Shown here piece after piece: positions 41,995-51,195 of a stretch of DNA of 64,000 nt (its first letter is position 1; every line of letters begins with the position of its first letter). A program made the position numbers and the translations under genes. The notes under the pieces are model-generated. The model searched no databases, had not been told where the DNA came from, and saw only the letters and a program-made list of their open reading frames with translations. The DNA is from Aldehydirespirator sp965219165 (GTDB lineage Bacteria; Actinomycetota; Acidimicrobiia; Acidimicrobiales; Aldehydirespiratoraceae): positions 1,302,001 through 1,366,000 of the forward strand of contig CBDCMW010000002.1 in assembly GCA_965219165.1 (NCBI GenBank). Direction: 5' to 3'.

Positions 41995-43395
41995 ATGCCC
42001 CCCGGTCCGCGTTCGGACAGCGAGTACCGCTCGCGGTCGATGTGGCTCGACACCTACCCCGGCTCGCTGGATCCTCGCCCGGCGCTGCACGGCGACAGCG
42101 ACGCCGACGTGGCCATTGTCGGGGGCGGGTTCACCGGACTGTGGACCGCCTACTACCTGCTCGGCCTCGACCCGACGCTTCGGGTGACGGTGATCGAGCG
42201 CGAGGTTTGTGGCTTCGGGGCGTCGGGGCGCAACGGCGGCTGGGCGGTAGGGGAGCTGGCCGCGGGCATCGAGAAGTACGCGGCCCTCGCCGACCTGCCC
42301 GCGTCGTTGCGGCTGGCCCGGGCCGTCTTCGACAGCGTCGACGAGATCGGGCGGGTGATCGAAGCCGAGGGGATCGACTGCGGGTACCACAAGGGCGGGG
42401 TCATCCGCTTCGCCCGTAACGCCCCGCAGGCCGAGCGCCAGGCTGCAGAGGTGGCCCACCATCACGAGCTGGGGCTCAACGAGGACGAGATCCGGCTGCT
42501 GAGCGCCGACGAGGCCCGCACCCATGCGCGGGCCACCGGAGTGCTCGGCGGCATCTTCTACGCCCCGTGCGCGGCGATCGACCCCGCCCGGCTGGTGAGA
42601 GGCCTGGCCGAGGCAGTCGAGCGCCACGGCGCCACGATCTACGAGCAGACAGCCGCGGTGGCCATCGAGCCGGGCCGGGTGCTCACCGACCGGGGGACGG
42701 TGCGGGCCGAGGTGGTGGTGCGGGCCACCGAGGCCTATACCCGGGATCTACGGGGCCGGAGGCGCCAGTTGCTGCCCGTCTACTCGCTGATGATCGGCAC
42801 CGAGCCGCTGCCGCAGTCGGTGTTCGACGAGATCGGCCTGGCCGACCGCCCCACGTTCGCCGACGACCGCTACATGGTGATCTACGGCCAGCGCACTGCC
42901 GACGACCGCATTGCCTTCGGCGGCCGGGGGGTGCCCTATCTGTACGGATCCAGGATCAGCCCGGCCATTGAGCAGCACCACCGCTCCCACGAGCGCATCC
43001 ACGCCACGCTCGTGGAGCTGTTCCCGGCGCTCGCGGAGGCAGAGGTGACCCACCGCTGGGGTGGCGTGCTAGCCGTGCCCCGCAACTGGATTCCCTTCGT
43101 GCACTTCGATCGGGCCGCGGGTACCGCTGGGGCGGGCGGCTACGTGGGCGAGGGGGTGGCGCCGTCGAATCTGGCCGGTCGCACGCTGGCCGACCTGATC
43201 ACCGGCACCGACTCCGAGCGGGTCGATCTGCCCTGGGTGAACGTCCGCTATCCGCGTTGGGAGCCCGAGCCGCTGCGCTGGCTGGGGGTGCGAGGGAGCC
43301 GTTGGATCCTGGCCGGCGCCGACGCCTACGAGTACCACACCAACCGGGAGGCGAGAGCGGCAGTAGCCCTGGCCCGCCGGATCCGCAACGACTGA
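41995..43395 (+). CDS. FAD-dependent amine/amino-acid oxidoreductase (DAO family)
   Basis: This 466-residue flavoprotein has the dinucleotide motif VAIVGGGFTGLWTAY (about 38-52) and GFGASGRNGGWA, typical of the PuuB/GbuB-like DAO group. A C-terminal GGYVGEGVAPSNLAGR contacts FAD. It would oxidise a small amine or amino acid. The ATG is chosen because the extended open frame upstream runs through the 71-bp repeats. It points away from the C45 gene and toward the repeat-rich lipoprotein gene. Confidence 0.9.
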   Translation: MPPGPRSDSEYRSRSMWLDTYPGSLDPRPALHGDSDADVAIVGGGFTGLWTAYYLLGLDPTLRVTVIEREVCGFGASGRNGGWAVGELAAGIEKYAALADLPASLRLARAVFDSVDEIGRVIEAEGIDCGYHKGGVIRFARNAPQAERQAAEVAHHHELGLNEDEIRLLSADEARTHARATGVLGGIFYAPCAAIDPARLVRGLAEAVERHGATIYEQTAAVAIEPGRVLTDRGTVRAEVVVRATEAYTRDLRGRRRQLLPVYSLMIGTEPLPQSVFDEIGLADRPTFADDRYMVIYGQRTADDRIAFGGRGVPYLYGSRISPAIEQHHRSHERIHATLVELFPALAEAEVTHRWGGVLAVPRNWIPFVHFDRAAGTAGAGGYVGEGVAPSNLAGRTLADLITGTDSERVDLPWVNVRYPRWEPEPLRWLGVRGSRWILAGADAYEYHTNREARAAVALARRIRND

Positions 43396-43419
43396 CCGGA
43401 CCGTCGCCTGGCTCGAGTT

Positions 43420-46400
43420 CTAGCCGGCACTGCGACTCTGGTTCGGTCGTTCCGGTCCGAATCGCCCACCTGGGGTTGAAATGCCCCAGCATGCGACGGT
43501 GTTGTCGGTTCTCAGCCCGCAGGAGTGGTACAGGCCAGCTGCGATGGCGACGAACTGCCCGGCAGGGGGGTCGCTCTGGCCGAATGCGTTGTCGCCCCAG
43601 CATGCGACGGTGTTGTCGGTTCTCAGCCCGCAGTTGTGGCGGGAACCGGCTGCGATGGCGACGAACTGCCCGCCGGGCGGGTCGTCCTGGCCGAATGCGT
43701 TGTCGCCCCAGCATGCGACGGTGTTGTCGGTTCTCAGTCCGCAGGCGTGGGAAGAGCCAGCGGCGATAGCCATGTACTGCCCGTCGGGCGGGTCGGTCAG
43801 GCCGAAGGCGGTGCCGCCCCAGCATGCGATGGTGCTGTCGGTTTTGACTCCGCAGGTGTGAACGCCGCCGGCTGCAATGGCGGTGAACTGCTCGTCGGGA
43901 GGGTCGGTCACGCGGCTTCGGTCAATGCCCCAGCATTCGATGGTGTTGTCGATTCTGAGCCCGCACGTGAGGTAAGGGCCGGCAGAAACGGCGGTGAACT
44001 GTCCGTCAGGAGGGGCATCCTCGCCGAATTCGTTGCTGCCCCAGCACTTGATGGTGTTGTCGTTTCTGAGCCCGCACGCGTGGTAGAGGCCGGCGGAAAT
44101 GGCGGTGAACTGGCCAGCCGGAGCCCTGTTCACTGAGTATTCGCCCGTGCCCCAGCAGGTGACGGTGTTGTCGGTTCGCAGCCCGCAGTTGTGGCGGGAA
44201 CCGGCTGCGATGGCGACGAACCGCGCGTCGGGCGGGTCGGTCTGGCCATAGTTGCGGTCGTTCCAGCATTGGATCGGTCCGTCGACTCGCAGCCCGCAAT
44301 AGTGGCTTCCGCCGGCGGTCACGGCGATGAATCCGTCGCCGATCGGAGGAGAGTCGGGGGTGCGCACCTGTCCCCAGCACATGATGGCGCTGTCGGTTCG
44401 CAGCCCGCAGTTGTGGAAGTCGCCGGCTGTGACGGCCGCGAAGCGCTCGTCGGGAGGGTCAGTGAGGCCGAGGTGGTTGCTGCCCCAGCACATGATGGCG
44501 CTGTCGGTTCGGAGCCCGCAACTGTGGTTAGTGCCGGCGGCGATGGCGCTGAACTGCCCGTCGGGTGGGTTGGTCTGGCCGTCGTCGTTCGAGCCCCAGC
44601 ATTCGATTGTGCTGTCGGTTCGCAGTCCGCAGTTGTGGTAACTGCCGGCGGCGACGGCGACGAATTGCCCGTCGGGGGCGTTGGTCTGGCCGTCGTCGTT
44701 CGAGCCCCAGCACGTGATTGCGCCATCGGCCTCTATCCCGCAAGTATGAGAGCCTCCGGCAGCAATCGCGGCGTACCGGCCTTCGGGCTGGTCAGCTTCA
44801 CCGTGGTAGTTCCAGCCCCAGCATTCGGCGGTGCCGTCGTCGCGCAATCCGCAGGCGTGGAAGCGGCCGGCGGTGACGGCGGCGAACTCGCCGTCCGGGG
44901 TGATGGTCTGACCGTGTGAGTTGTCCCCCCAGCACTCGACCGTGCTGTCGGTTCGCAGCCCACAGGTGAAGGAGCCGCCCCCGGCTATGACGCCGCCGCC
45001 GTCTACCGCCGGGTTCAAGGGGCTCGGTGGCTCGGGTTCAGGTTCCGGCTTGGGTTCAGGTTCCGGCTTGGGTTCAGGTTCCGGCTCGGGCTTGTCGGGC
45101 TCGTCGGGTTCTAGTCCGGTCGTTCGAGGTCCGAAGCGCCCACCGGGCGTGGAAATGCCCCAGCATGCGACGGTGTTGTCGGTCCTTAGTCCGCAGGTGT
45201 GGTAGGTACCGGCTGCGATGGCGGTGAACTGACCGTCTGGCGGGTCGGCCTGGCCGAAGTTGCCTCGGCCCCAGCATCGGACGGACCTGTCGGTCCTTAG
45301 TGCGCAGGTGTGGTAGGTACCGGCTGCGACGGAGCGGAACTGCCCGTCTGGGGCATCGACTTGGCCGCGGGCGTTCCAGCCCCAGCATGTGATGGTGTCG
45401 TCGGTCCTCAGCCCACACGAATGGTCTCCGCCCGCGAAGACGGCCGTGAACCGTCCTGGAGGCGCGTCGGCTTGGCGGTCGTAGTTCCGGCCCCAGCATG
45501 CGATGGTGCTGTCGGCTCTGATCCCACAAGAGTGCAGACGGCCGGCTGCGATGGCCGTGAACTGCCCGTCCGGAGCATCGAGGGTGCCGCTGCTGCTGGT
45601 GCCCCCCCAGCACTCGATGGTGTTGTCAGTTCTGCGCCCGCACGTGTGCCAGAGGCCTGCAGCTACGGCGGTGAACTGTCCGTCGGGAGGGACTTCTGCA
45701 CCGAGTGCGTCGTGGCCCCAGCATGAGACGGTGTTGTCGGTTCGCAGCCCGCAGCTGTGGCCGGAACCACTGGAGATGGCGGTGAATCGACCGTCCGGGA
45801 GGTGCTTCTGCGCGGAGGCTCCCCAGCATGAGACGGTGTTGTCGGGGCGCAGCCCGCAGCTGAAGAAGTCGCCGGCTGTGATGGCAGCGAAGTGCCCGTC
45901 GGGAGGGTCTGTTTGTCCATAGTCGTCGTAGCCCCAGCACTTGAATGTTCCGTCGGCCAGCAGCCCGCAGGTGTGGCTCGATCCGGCAGTCACTGCTACG
46001 AATCCGTCACCGGGCGAAGGATGGGCGAGGTTGCTCAGACGTCCCCAGCAGATGATGGCGCTGTCGGTTCGCAGCCCGCAGTTGTGGAAGTCGCCGGCTG
46101 TGATGGCAGCGAAGTCTCCGTCTGGCGGGTCGGCTTGGTCGTAGATGTTCTCGCCCCAGCATTCGATGGTGTTGTCGATTCCTAGACCGCAGCTGTGGTG
46201 GAAACCGGCCGCTACGGCGATGAACTGGCCGTTTGGCGGGTTGGCTTGGCCGTGGTCGTTCGAGCCCCAGCAGGCGACGGTGCCGTCGGTACGCACACCG
46301 CAGCTGTGGTCTCGGCGGGCTGTGATGGCGGTGAACTGGCCGTTTGGCGGGTTGGCTTGGCCGTGGTCGTTCGAGCCCCAGCAGGCGACGGTGCCGTCGG

Positions 46401-48132
46401 TACGCACACCGCAGCTGTGCCGGCTGCCGGCGGCGACGGCGGCGTACCGGCCCTCGGGCGGATCGGCTTGACCGCTGTAGCCGCCTCCCCAGCAGGCGAC
46501 GGTGCCGTCGGCGCGCAATCCGCAGGCGTGGATGCCGCCGGCTGCGACGGCGATGAACTCGCTGGCGGGGACGAGGGTCTGACCGTATGACTTGCTCCCC
46601 CAGCACTCGACCGTGCTGTCGGTTCGCAGCCCGCAGGTGAAGTCACCGCCCCCGGAGATAACACCGCCGCCGTCGAGAGTCGGATTCAGGGCGCTTGGCG
46701 TCTGGGTCTCGTCCTCACCGGTTTCGGGTTGTGGCTCCTGTTCGGGCTCCGTTGCGAGCTCGGGCGGCGGGGTGGTTGGGTCGGGTCCGAACTGTCCCTC
46801 GGGGACCGGCCCGTGAGCGCCGTCCGCGTCATCGGCTTGGCCCGTGAACGGATGACTCCAGCAGGCGACCGCCTTGTCGGTTCGCAGACCGCAGGCGTAG
46901 TCCCATCCGACGGAGACCGCCAGGAACTGCCCCTCGGGGACGTCGGTCTCATCGCCATACTCACTGCCCCAGCAGGCGATCGAGTTGTCGACACCAAGGC
47001 CGCAGGCATTGTCTCCGCTGGCGGAGACTGCCAGGAACTGCCCCTCGGGGACGTCGGTCGCACCGAAGTCGTTCGATCCCCAGCACGTGATCGTGCCGTC
47101 AGCCAGCAGTCCGCATGAGAACTCATAGCCCGCTGCGACAGCCGCGAATTCTCCCTCGGGAGCGTCGCCCTGGCCAGTCCAATTGCCCCGCCAACACGAG
47201 ACGGTGCCATCGACTCGCAAGCCGCAGGCGTGTTTGTCTTCGGCAGCGATTGCTTCGAATTCTCCATCGGGCGTGAAGTTGTCATAGTCGATGCCCCAGC
47301 AGGTGACGCCATTGTCGGTTCGCAGCCCGCAGCTGTAGTACGCGCCTGCGATCACGGAAGTGAACTGCCCGTCGGGGGCGTCGGTTTGGCCGTCGTCGTT
47401 GTAGCCCCAGCAGGTGACGATGTGGTCGACACGCACCGCGCACGTGTGACCGTAGCCCGCCGCGACCGAGAGGAAGTATCCGTCGGGTGCCTCGCTCTGG
47501 CCCATGTTGTTGCTTCCCCAGCACGCGATCGTGTAGTCGACGCGCACCGCACAGGTGTGGCCCGCACCGGCGGAGATGACGCCTCCGCCGTCGAGCGTGG
47601 GGTTGAGGGCCTCGACGGGTGCTGGTTCGGGTTGAGGTTTAGGTTCAGGTCCGGGTTCTGGCACGGGCTCGGGTTCCGGTTGGGGCCCCGGTTCAGGTCC
47701 GGGTTCTGGCACGGGCTCGGGCTCTGGTGCTGGTTCGGGTTCTGGTTCGGGCTCGGGTTCTGGTTCAGGTCCGGGTTCTGGCACGGGCTCGGGTTCCGGT
47801 TGGGGCTCTGATTCTGCTTCGGGTTCTGGTTCGGGCTCGGGTTCGGGTTGAGGTTCAGGTTCAGGTCCGGGTTCTGGCACGGGTTCTGGTTCCGGTTGCG
47901 GTGCTGGCTCGGGTTCAGGCTCAGGTTTGCGGGATTGCTCAGGTCCTGCGACTTGTTCGGCCTCGGCAGCCAGTTCCTGCTCGTCCTGGGATGCCGTCTC
48001 CTCGTCCACGCTGCATGCCGAGACAAGCAACGCTGCGGCGAGTGCGGTCACGAGGGCACGGCGTCCGCAGAATGGCCGAGCCACGGGCCAGATGCCGGTC
48101 ACTTCCGCTCGGACGGCTATCGCTCGCGTCAT
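43420..48132 (-). CDS. Giant RCC1-like repeat lipoprotein
   Basis: The gene codes for about 1570 residues. The signal ends at a lipobox (LLVSAC), then an acidic stretch and about 105 residues of Pro-Glu repeats. The remainder is 35 units of about 37 residues, each with C-[GA]-x-R-x-D near the front and CWG in the middle. They fall in blocks of 7, 14 and 14, each opened by LNPTLDGGG-like sequence, as expected for one, two and two seven-bladed propellers. Paired cysteines suggest disulfides outside the cell. Function is unknown; propellers often bind proteins or sugars. An earlier GTG at 48183 is possible but coincides with an AAGGAGG, so the ATG at 48132 is preferred with doubt. Confidence 0.85.
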   Translation of the reverse strand: MTRAIAVRAEVTGIWPVARPFCGRRALVTALAAALLVSACSVDEETASQDEQELAAEAEQVAGPEQSRKPEPEPEPAPQPEPEPVPEPGPEPEPQPEPEPEPEPEAESEPQPEPEPVPEPGPEPEPEPEPEPEPAPEPEPVPEPGPEPGPQPEPEPVPEPGPEPKPQPEPAPVEALNPTLDGGGVISAGAGHTCAVRVDYTIACWGSNNMGQSEAPDGYFLSVAAGYGHTCAVRVDHIVTCWGYNDDGQTDAPDGQFTSVIAGAYYSCGLRTDNGVTCWGIDYDNFTPDGEFEAIAAEDKHACGLRVDGTVSCWRGNWTGQGDAPEGEFAAVAAGYEFSCGLLADGTITCWGSNDFGATDVPEGQFLAVSASGDNACGLGVDNSIACWGSEYGDETDVPEGQFLAVSVGWDYACGLRTDKAVACWSHPFTGQADDADGAHGPVPEGQFGPDPTTPPPELATEPEQEPQPETGEDETQTPSALNPTLDGGGVISGGGDFTCGLRTDSTVECWGSKSYGQTLVPASEFIAVAAGGIHACGLRADGTVACWGGGYSGQADPPEGRYAAVAAGSRHSCGVRTDGTVACWGSNDHGQANPPNGQFTAITARRDHSCGVRTDGTVACWGSNDHGQANPPNGQFIAVAAGFHHSCGLGIDNTIECWGENIYDQADPPDGDFAAITAGDFHNCGLRTDSAIICWGRLSNLAHPSPGDGFVAVTAGSSHTCGLLADGTFKCWGYDDYGQTDPPDGHFAAITAGDFFSCGLRPDNTVSCWGASAQKHLPDGRFTAISSGSGHSCGLRTDNTVSCWGHDALGAEVPPDGQFTAVAAGLWHTCGRRTDNTIECWGGTSSSGTLDAPDGQFTAIAAGRLHSCGIRADSTIACWGRNYDRQADAPPGRFTAVFAGGDHSCGLRTDDTITCWGWNARGQVDAPDGQFRSVAAGTYHTCALRTDRSVRCWGRGNFGQADPPDGQFTAIAAGTYHTCGLRTDNTVACWGISTPGGRFGPRTTGLEPDEPDKPEPEPEPKPEPEPKPEPEPEPPSPLNPAVDGGGVIAGGGSFTCGLRTDSTVECWGDNSHGQTITPDGEFAAVTAGRFHACGLRDDGTAECWGWNYHGEADQPEGRYAAIAAGGSHTCGIEADGAITCWGSNDDGQTNAPDGQFVAVAAGSYHNCGLRTDSTIECWGSNDDGQTNPPDGQFSAIAAGTNHSCGLRTDSAIMCWGSNHLGLTDPPDERFAAVTAGDFHNCGLRTDSAIMCWGQVRTPDSPPIGDGFIAVTAGGSHYCGLRVDGPIQCWNDRNYGQTDPPDARFVAIAAGSRHNCGLRTDNTVTCWGTGEYSVNRAPAGQFTAISAGLYHACGLRNDNTIKCWGSNEFGEDAPPDGQFTAVSAGPYLTCGLRIDNTIECWGIDRSRVTDPPDEQFTAIAAGGVHTCGVKTDSTIACWGGTAFGLTDPPDGQYMAIAAGSSHACGLRTDNTVACWGDNAFGQDDPPGGQFVAIAAGSRHNCGLRTDNTVACWGDNAFGQSDPPAGQFVAIAAGLYHSCGLRTDNTVACWGISTPGGRFGPERPNQSRSAG
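47615..47930 (-). repeat. Pro-Glu (PEP) coding repeat
   Basis: Degenerate short repeats encode the PEPEPEP linker that follows the lipobox of the RCC1-like protein. They recombine easily and probably vary in length between strains. The rigid linker would hold the propellers away from the membrane or wall. Confidence 0.85.
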
Positions 48133-48269
48133 ATTCGACCCAACGTTGTCACAAAGCCTGCCCGCTGTCTCGACTCTTCCCACCTCCTTCTACGACGCAC
48201 GACACTGGCCCGTTGTTGCGCGACAACGCGAAAGCGCTCGATGCCTATGGAGCAGGCATAATCTGGCCC

Positions 48270-49562
48270 ATGACCACTAACGCTGAACTGGCCGAGCGGT
48301 ACGCCTCGGTGCTGCCCAGCTTCCTGCACCTGCTCCACGATGAGCCGGTCTCTATCGACCGGGGCGAGGGCAGCTACGTCTGGGACGTGGAGGGCCACCG
48401 CTACCTCGACTTCTTCGGCGGGGTGCTCACCACGATGATCGGCCACGCCGAGCCCAGCGTGGTGGCCGCCGTGCAGGAGCAGGCGGCCAAGGTGATGCAC
48501 ACCTCCACCCTGTACCTGAGCGAGCCCATGATCGCCTTCGCCGAGGACGTGGCCCGGGTGTCGGGTATCGACGACGCCCGGGTGTTCCTCACCCCGTCGG
48601 GCAGCGAGGCCAACGACGCCGCGCTGCTCATGGCTACCGCCCACCGCGGCTCCAACCAGATTCTGGCCATGCGAAACAGCTACCACGGACGCTCGTTCGC
48701 CACCCAGGCCATCACGGCCCAGCGAGGCTGGTCGTCCACCAGCCACACCGGCCTCAACGTCACCTTCGTACACGGCGGCTACCGGCTGCGCAGCCCGTTC
48801 CGCCACCTCGACGACGACGCCTACACCGCCGCCTGCACCGACGACCTCGTCCAACTCATCGACATGACCACCGCCGGCGATGTGGCCGCCATGATCGCCG
48901 AACCGATCCAGGGCGTCGGCGGATTCACCGTGCCCCCAGACGGATTCTTCGGGGCCATGGGAAAGGTGCTGGATGCTCACAACATCCTGTTCATCTCCGA
49001 CGAGGTGCAGACCGGCTGGGGCCGCACGGGCGAGCACTTCTGGGGCTACGAGGCCCACGGCATCGTGCCCGACATGCTCACCTTCGCCAAGGGAGTGGGC
49101 AACGGCATCACCCTGGCCGGTGTGGTGGTGCGGGCCGAGATCGCCGACTCCATCGGCGCTCTGCAGTTCTCCACCTTCGGCGGCAACCCGCTGTCGGCCG
49201 CCGCGGGCCGGGCCACCCTGCGGCGGGTGCTGGAGGACGACTTGCAGGCCAACGCGGCGGCCATGGGCCAGCGGCTGGTCGATGCCCTCGCCCCGGGCGT
49301 GGAGCGCAGCGACTTCGTGGCCGAGCTGCGGGGCAGGGGACTCATGCAGGCCATGGAGTTCGTTCATCCCGGCTCCATCGAGCCCGACGCAGCCCGGGCC
49401 GGCAGAGTGCTGGAGGGGTGCCGTCAGCGCGGCCTGCTCGTCGGCAAGGGCGGTCTCTACGGCAACGTGATCCGCATCACCCCCATGCTCAACGTCACGG
49501 CCGCCGAGATAGACGAGGGCGCGGCCGCCCTAACCGACGCCCTAGCCGCCGCCGACTCCTGA
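48270..49562 (+). CDS. Class III PLP aminotransferase
   Basis: This 430-residue enzyme has the PLP-phosphate loop PSGSEAND, the ISDEVQTGWGRTG acidic motif and the Schiff-base lysine in FAKGVGNG. It resembles AGXT2-like alanine-glyoxylate/omega-aminotransferases. The amino donor could be the product of the DAO-family enzyme nearby. It is divergent from the giant lipoprotein gene. Confidence 0.92.
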   Translation: MTTNAELAERYASVLPSFLHLLHDEPVSIDRGEGSYVWDVEGHRYLDFFGGVLTTMIGHAEPSVVAAVQEQAAKVMHTSTLYLSEPMIAFAEDVARVSGIDDARVFLTPSGSEANDAALLMATAHRGSNQILAMRNSYHGRSFATQAITAQRGWSSTSHTGLNVTFVHGGYRLRSPFRHLDDDAYTAACTDDLVQLIDMTTAGDVAAMIAEPIQGVGGFTVPPDGFFGAMGKVLDAHNILFISDEVQTGWGRTGEHFWGYEAHGIVPDMLTFAKGVGNGITLAGVVVRAEIADSIGALQFSTFGGNPLSAAAGRATLRRVLEDDLQANAAAMGQRLVDALAPGVERSDFVAELRGRGLMQAMEFVHPGSIEPDAARAGRVLEGCRQRGLLVGKGGLYGNVIRITPMLNVTAAEIDEGAAALTDALAAADS

Positions 49563-49583
49563 CGAGCAGGTTCCGACCGTAGA

Positions 49584-49699
49584 GACCCTCGGATCACGAA
49601 CGTAGTAGTCCTCTGAATCCGAACGGCAAGACCCTCGGATTACGAAACATAGAGTCCTCCAAATCGGAGATTCGAAGTCCTCGGATACGCGTTCAAGCG
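49584..49699 (+). repeat. Five degenerate ~23-bp tandem repeats in a gene-free stretch
   Basis: Units begin at 49584, 49608, 49630, 49654 and 49677 with G(A/T)CCTC- or GACCCTC-like starts, and several share CGGATnACGAA. They sit just after the aminotransferase stop. The rest of the 355-bp gap (49700-49917) shows no gene or clear terminator; a shared end for two converging transcripts is likely there. Confidence 0.6.
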
Positions 49700-49917
49700 G
49701 ATGTCGGGTGATGCAGGCCGAGCCGTACCGTAGGCACACCGACCACCAACGGAAGCCGGATCCAGCTCGTGCTCACCATCACGCTCCTCTGTCGGCCCCG
49801 TTCACGTCGCCACCATAACGGCCGACGCAGCACCACACAACCTGAAACAACATGAGAACCTTTATAGCTGGCCGGCATCTTGTGCGCGATGTCGCAGGCG
49901 CAGGGGCGGCTAGGCGG

Positions 49918-51195
49918 TCAGGACGGGGCCAGGTGGGCGGTGGCGCCCCGCCCGAGAACCCGCAGGAAGGCTCCGGCTCTGGGCTTGGGATAGAAGAAGC
50001 TGGACTTGGGGGGCATCTTGCTGCCCTCGTCGGCCACCGCTAGGAGCTCGTCCACCGACAACGGGTACATCACGAAGCCGACTCGGCTCCCGGCGTCGCA
50101 GCGGCGAACCAGTTCATCCAGCCCGGCCGTGTCGGGCACATAGTCGACGGTGCCACGTGCCGCCAGCTCGTCGGCGCCGAGGACGGGATCGATCACCAGG
50201 TGCCGCAGGTGGTCCACGTCGAGCGAGTCGAGAGCACCCGCTTCGGAGGTCGTCGGAGGCAGCGTCAGCCGATGCCAGATTCCTGCCGCGTACACGCCTA
50301 CCTCGCCCCGCCGTCTGGGCCGCGCGTCCTCTGCGCTTGGCACACGCTCCAGTTCGCCCCCCATGTAGCTGGCCCTGGAGCGCAGTGCCCATAGGCAGTC
50401 GTCGAGATTGTCGTGGCGCTCGTCGGCCACGACCCGGTGGTAGGCCTCAACATGCAGCTGGCTGTGGGGGAACACTGCGGCCAGTGTGCGGGTGAGTGCG
50501 GCGCTGTTCGGGTCTCGGGCCAGGGCCTGCTGCGCCGCAGCCGAGCGATGGTGCCCGTCTGTCACATACAGGACCTTGCCGGCCAGTGTCGAGAGCAGCC
50601 GGTCGGTCATCCCGGCAGGAACGGTCAAGATCTGGTGATGGACCAGGTTCGAGCCGAACTCCAGCTCGGCCGGTGCCGCCCCGGCGGCCTCGTCCAGCAG
50701 AGCCGCGTACTCCGAGTCCGCCCAAGCCCTCACCGTCAGAGCCACAGGACTCGATGTCGCACCCACCCCCATCAGGTGGGCGGTCAGCAGCTCGGTGCGG
50801 TCCTCCCGCACCCCCTCGTGGATGCGGATGCGTCCCTCGGTGAAGCCGCTCACCGCCACTGTGCAGATCAAGCCGGTCTGGGAGCCGCGGCTGTGGGTCA
50901 ATCGGTAGAGGTACAGCGAGCGGCGTCCGGTCGGGGCGAAGACTTCGGCGTCGAGCAGACGGGTGAGGGCGGCCGCGCCCTGGGTGACGAGATTGTCGAT
51001 CGACAGGTCTTCGTCGTCGAGCAGGTCCTCACTGCTGCGGGTCACGTTCACGTAGCTGTAGGGATTCTCCTTGACGATGGAGCGGCGCTGGCCGGCAGTG
51101 AGATTGTCGTAGGCGCGGCTGATCACCCGGTCGGCCCATTCCGGCTTCACCAGCCATCCCGCGAACGGCTCCAGCGTGGGCTCGTGAACCGTCAT
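49918..51195 (-). CDS. DUF1015 family protein
   Basis: This 425-residue protein has family landmarks PFAGWLVKPEWADRVISRAYDN (key part PFAGWLVKP), ENPYSYVNVTR, LYVTDGHHRSAAA and FYPKPRAG. DUF1015 genes commonly sit beside serA, and a role in serine or phosphate metabolism has been proposed but not shown. The ATG overlaps the serA stop (ATGA), so it is translationally coupled. Confidence 0.9.
   Translation of the reverse strand: MTVHEPTLEPFAGWLVKPEWADRVISRAYDNLTAGQRRSIVKENPYSYVNVTRSSEDLLDDEDLSIDNLVTQGAAALTRLLDAEVFAPTGRRSLYLYRLTHSRGSQTGLICTVAVSGFTEGRIRIHEGVREDRTELLTAHLMGVGATSSPVALTVRAWADSEYAALLDEAAGAAPAELEFGSNLVHHQILTVPAGMTDRLLSTLAGKVLYVTDGHHRSAAAQQALARDPNSAALTRTLAAVFPHSQLHVEAYHRVVADERHDNLDDCLWALRSRASYMGGELERVPSAEDARPRRRGEVGVYAAGIWHRLTLPPTTSEAGALDSLDVDHLRHLVIDPVLGADELAARGTVDYVPDTAGLDELVRRCDAGSRVGFVMYPLSVDELLAVADEGSKMPPKSSFFYPKPRAGAFLRVLGRGATAHLAPS

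Noticed and set aside
43481..47811. Many plus-strand frames opposite the RCC1-like gene
   Set aside because: They repeat with the same period as the RCC1 units and are antisense by-products of the repeats.
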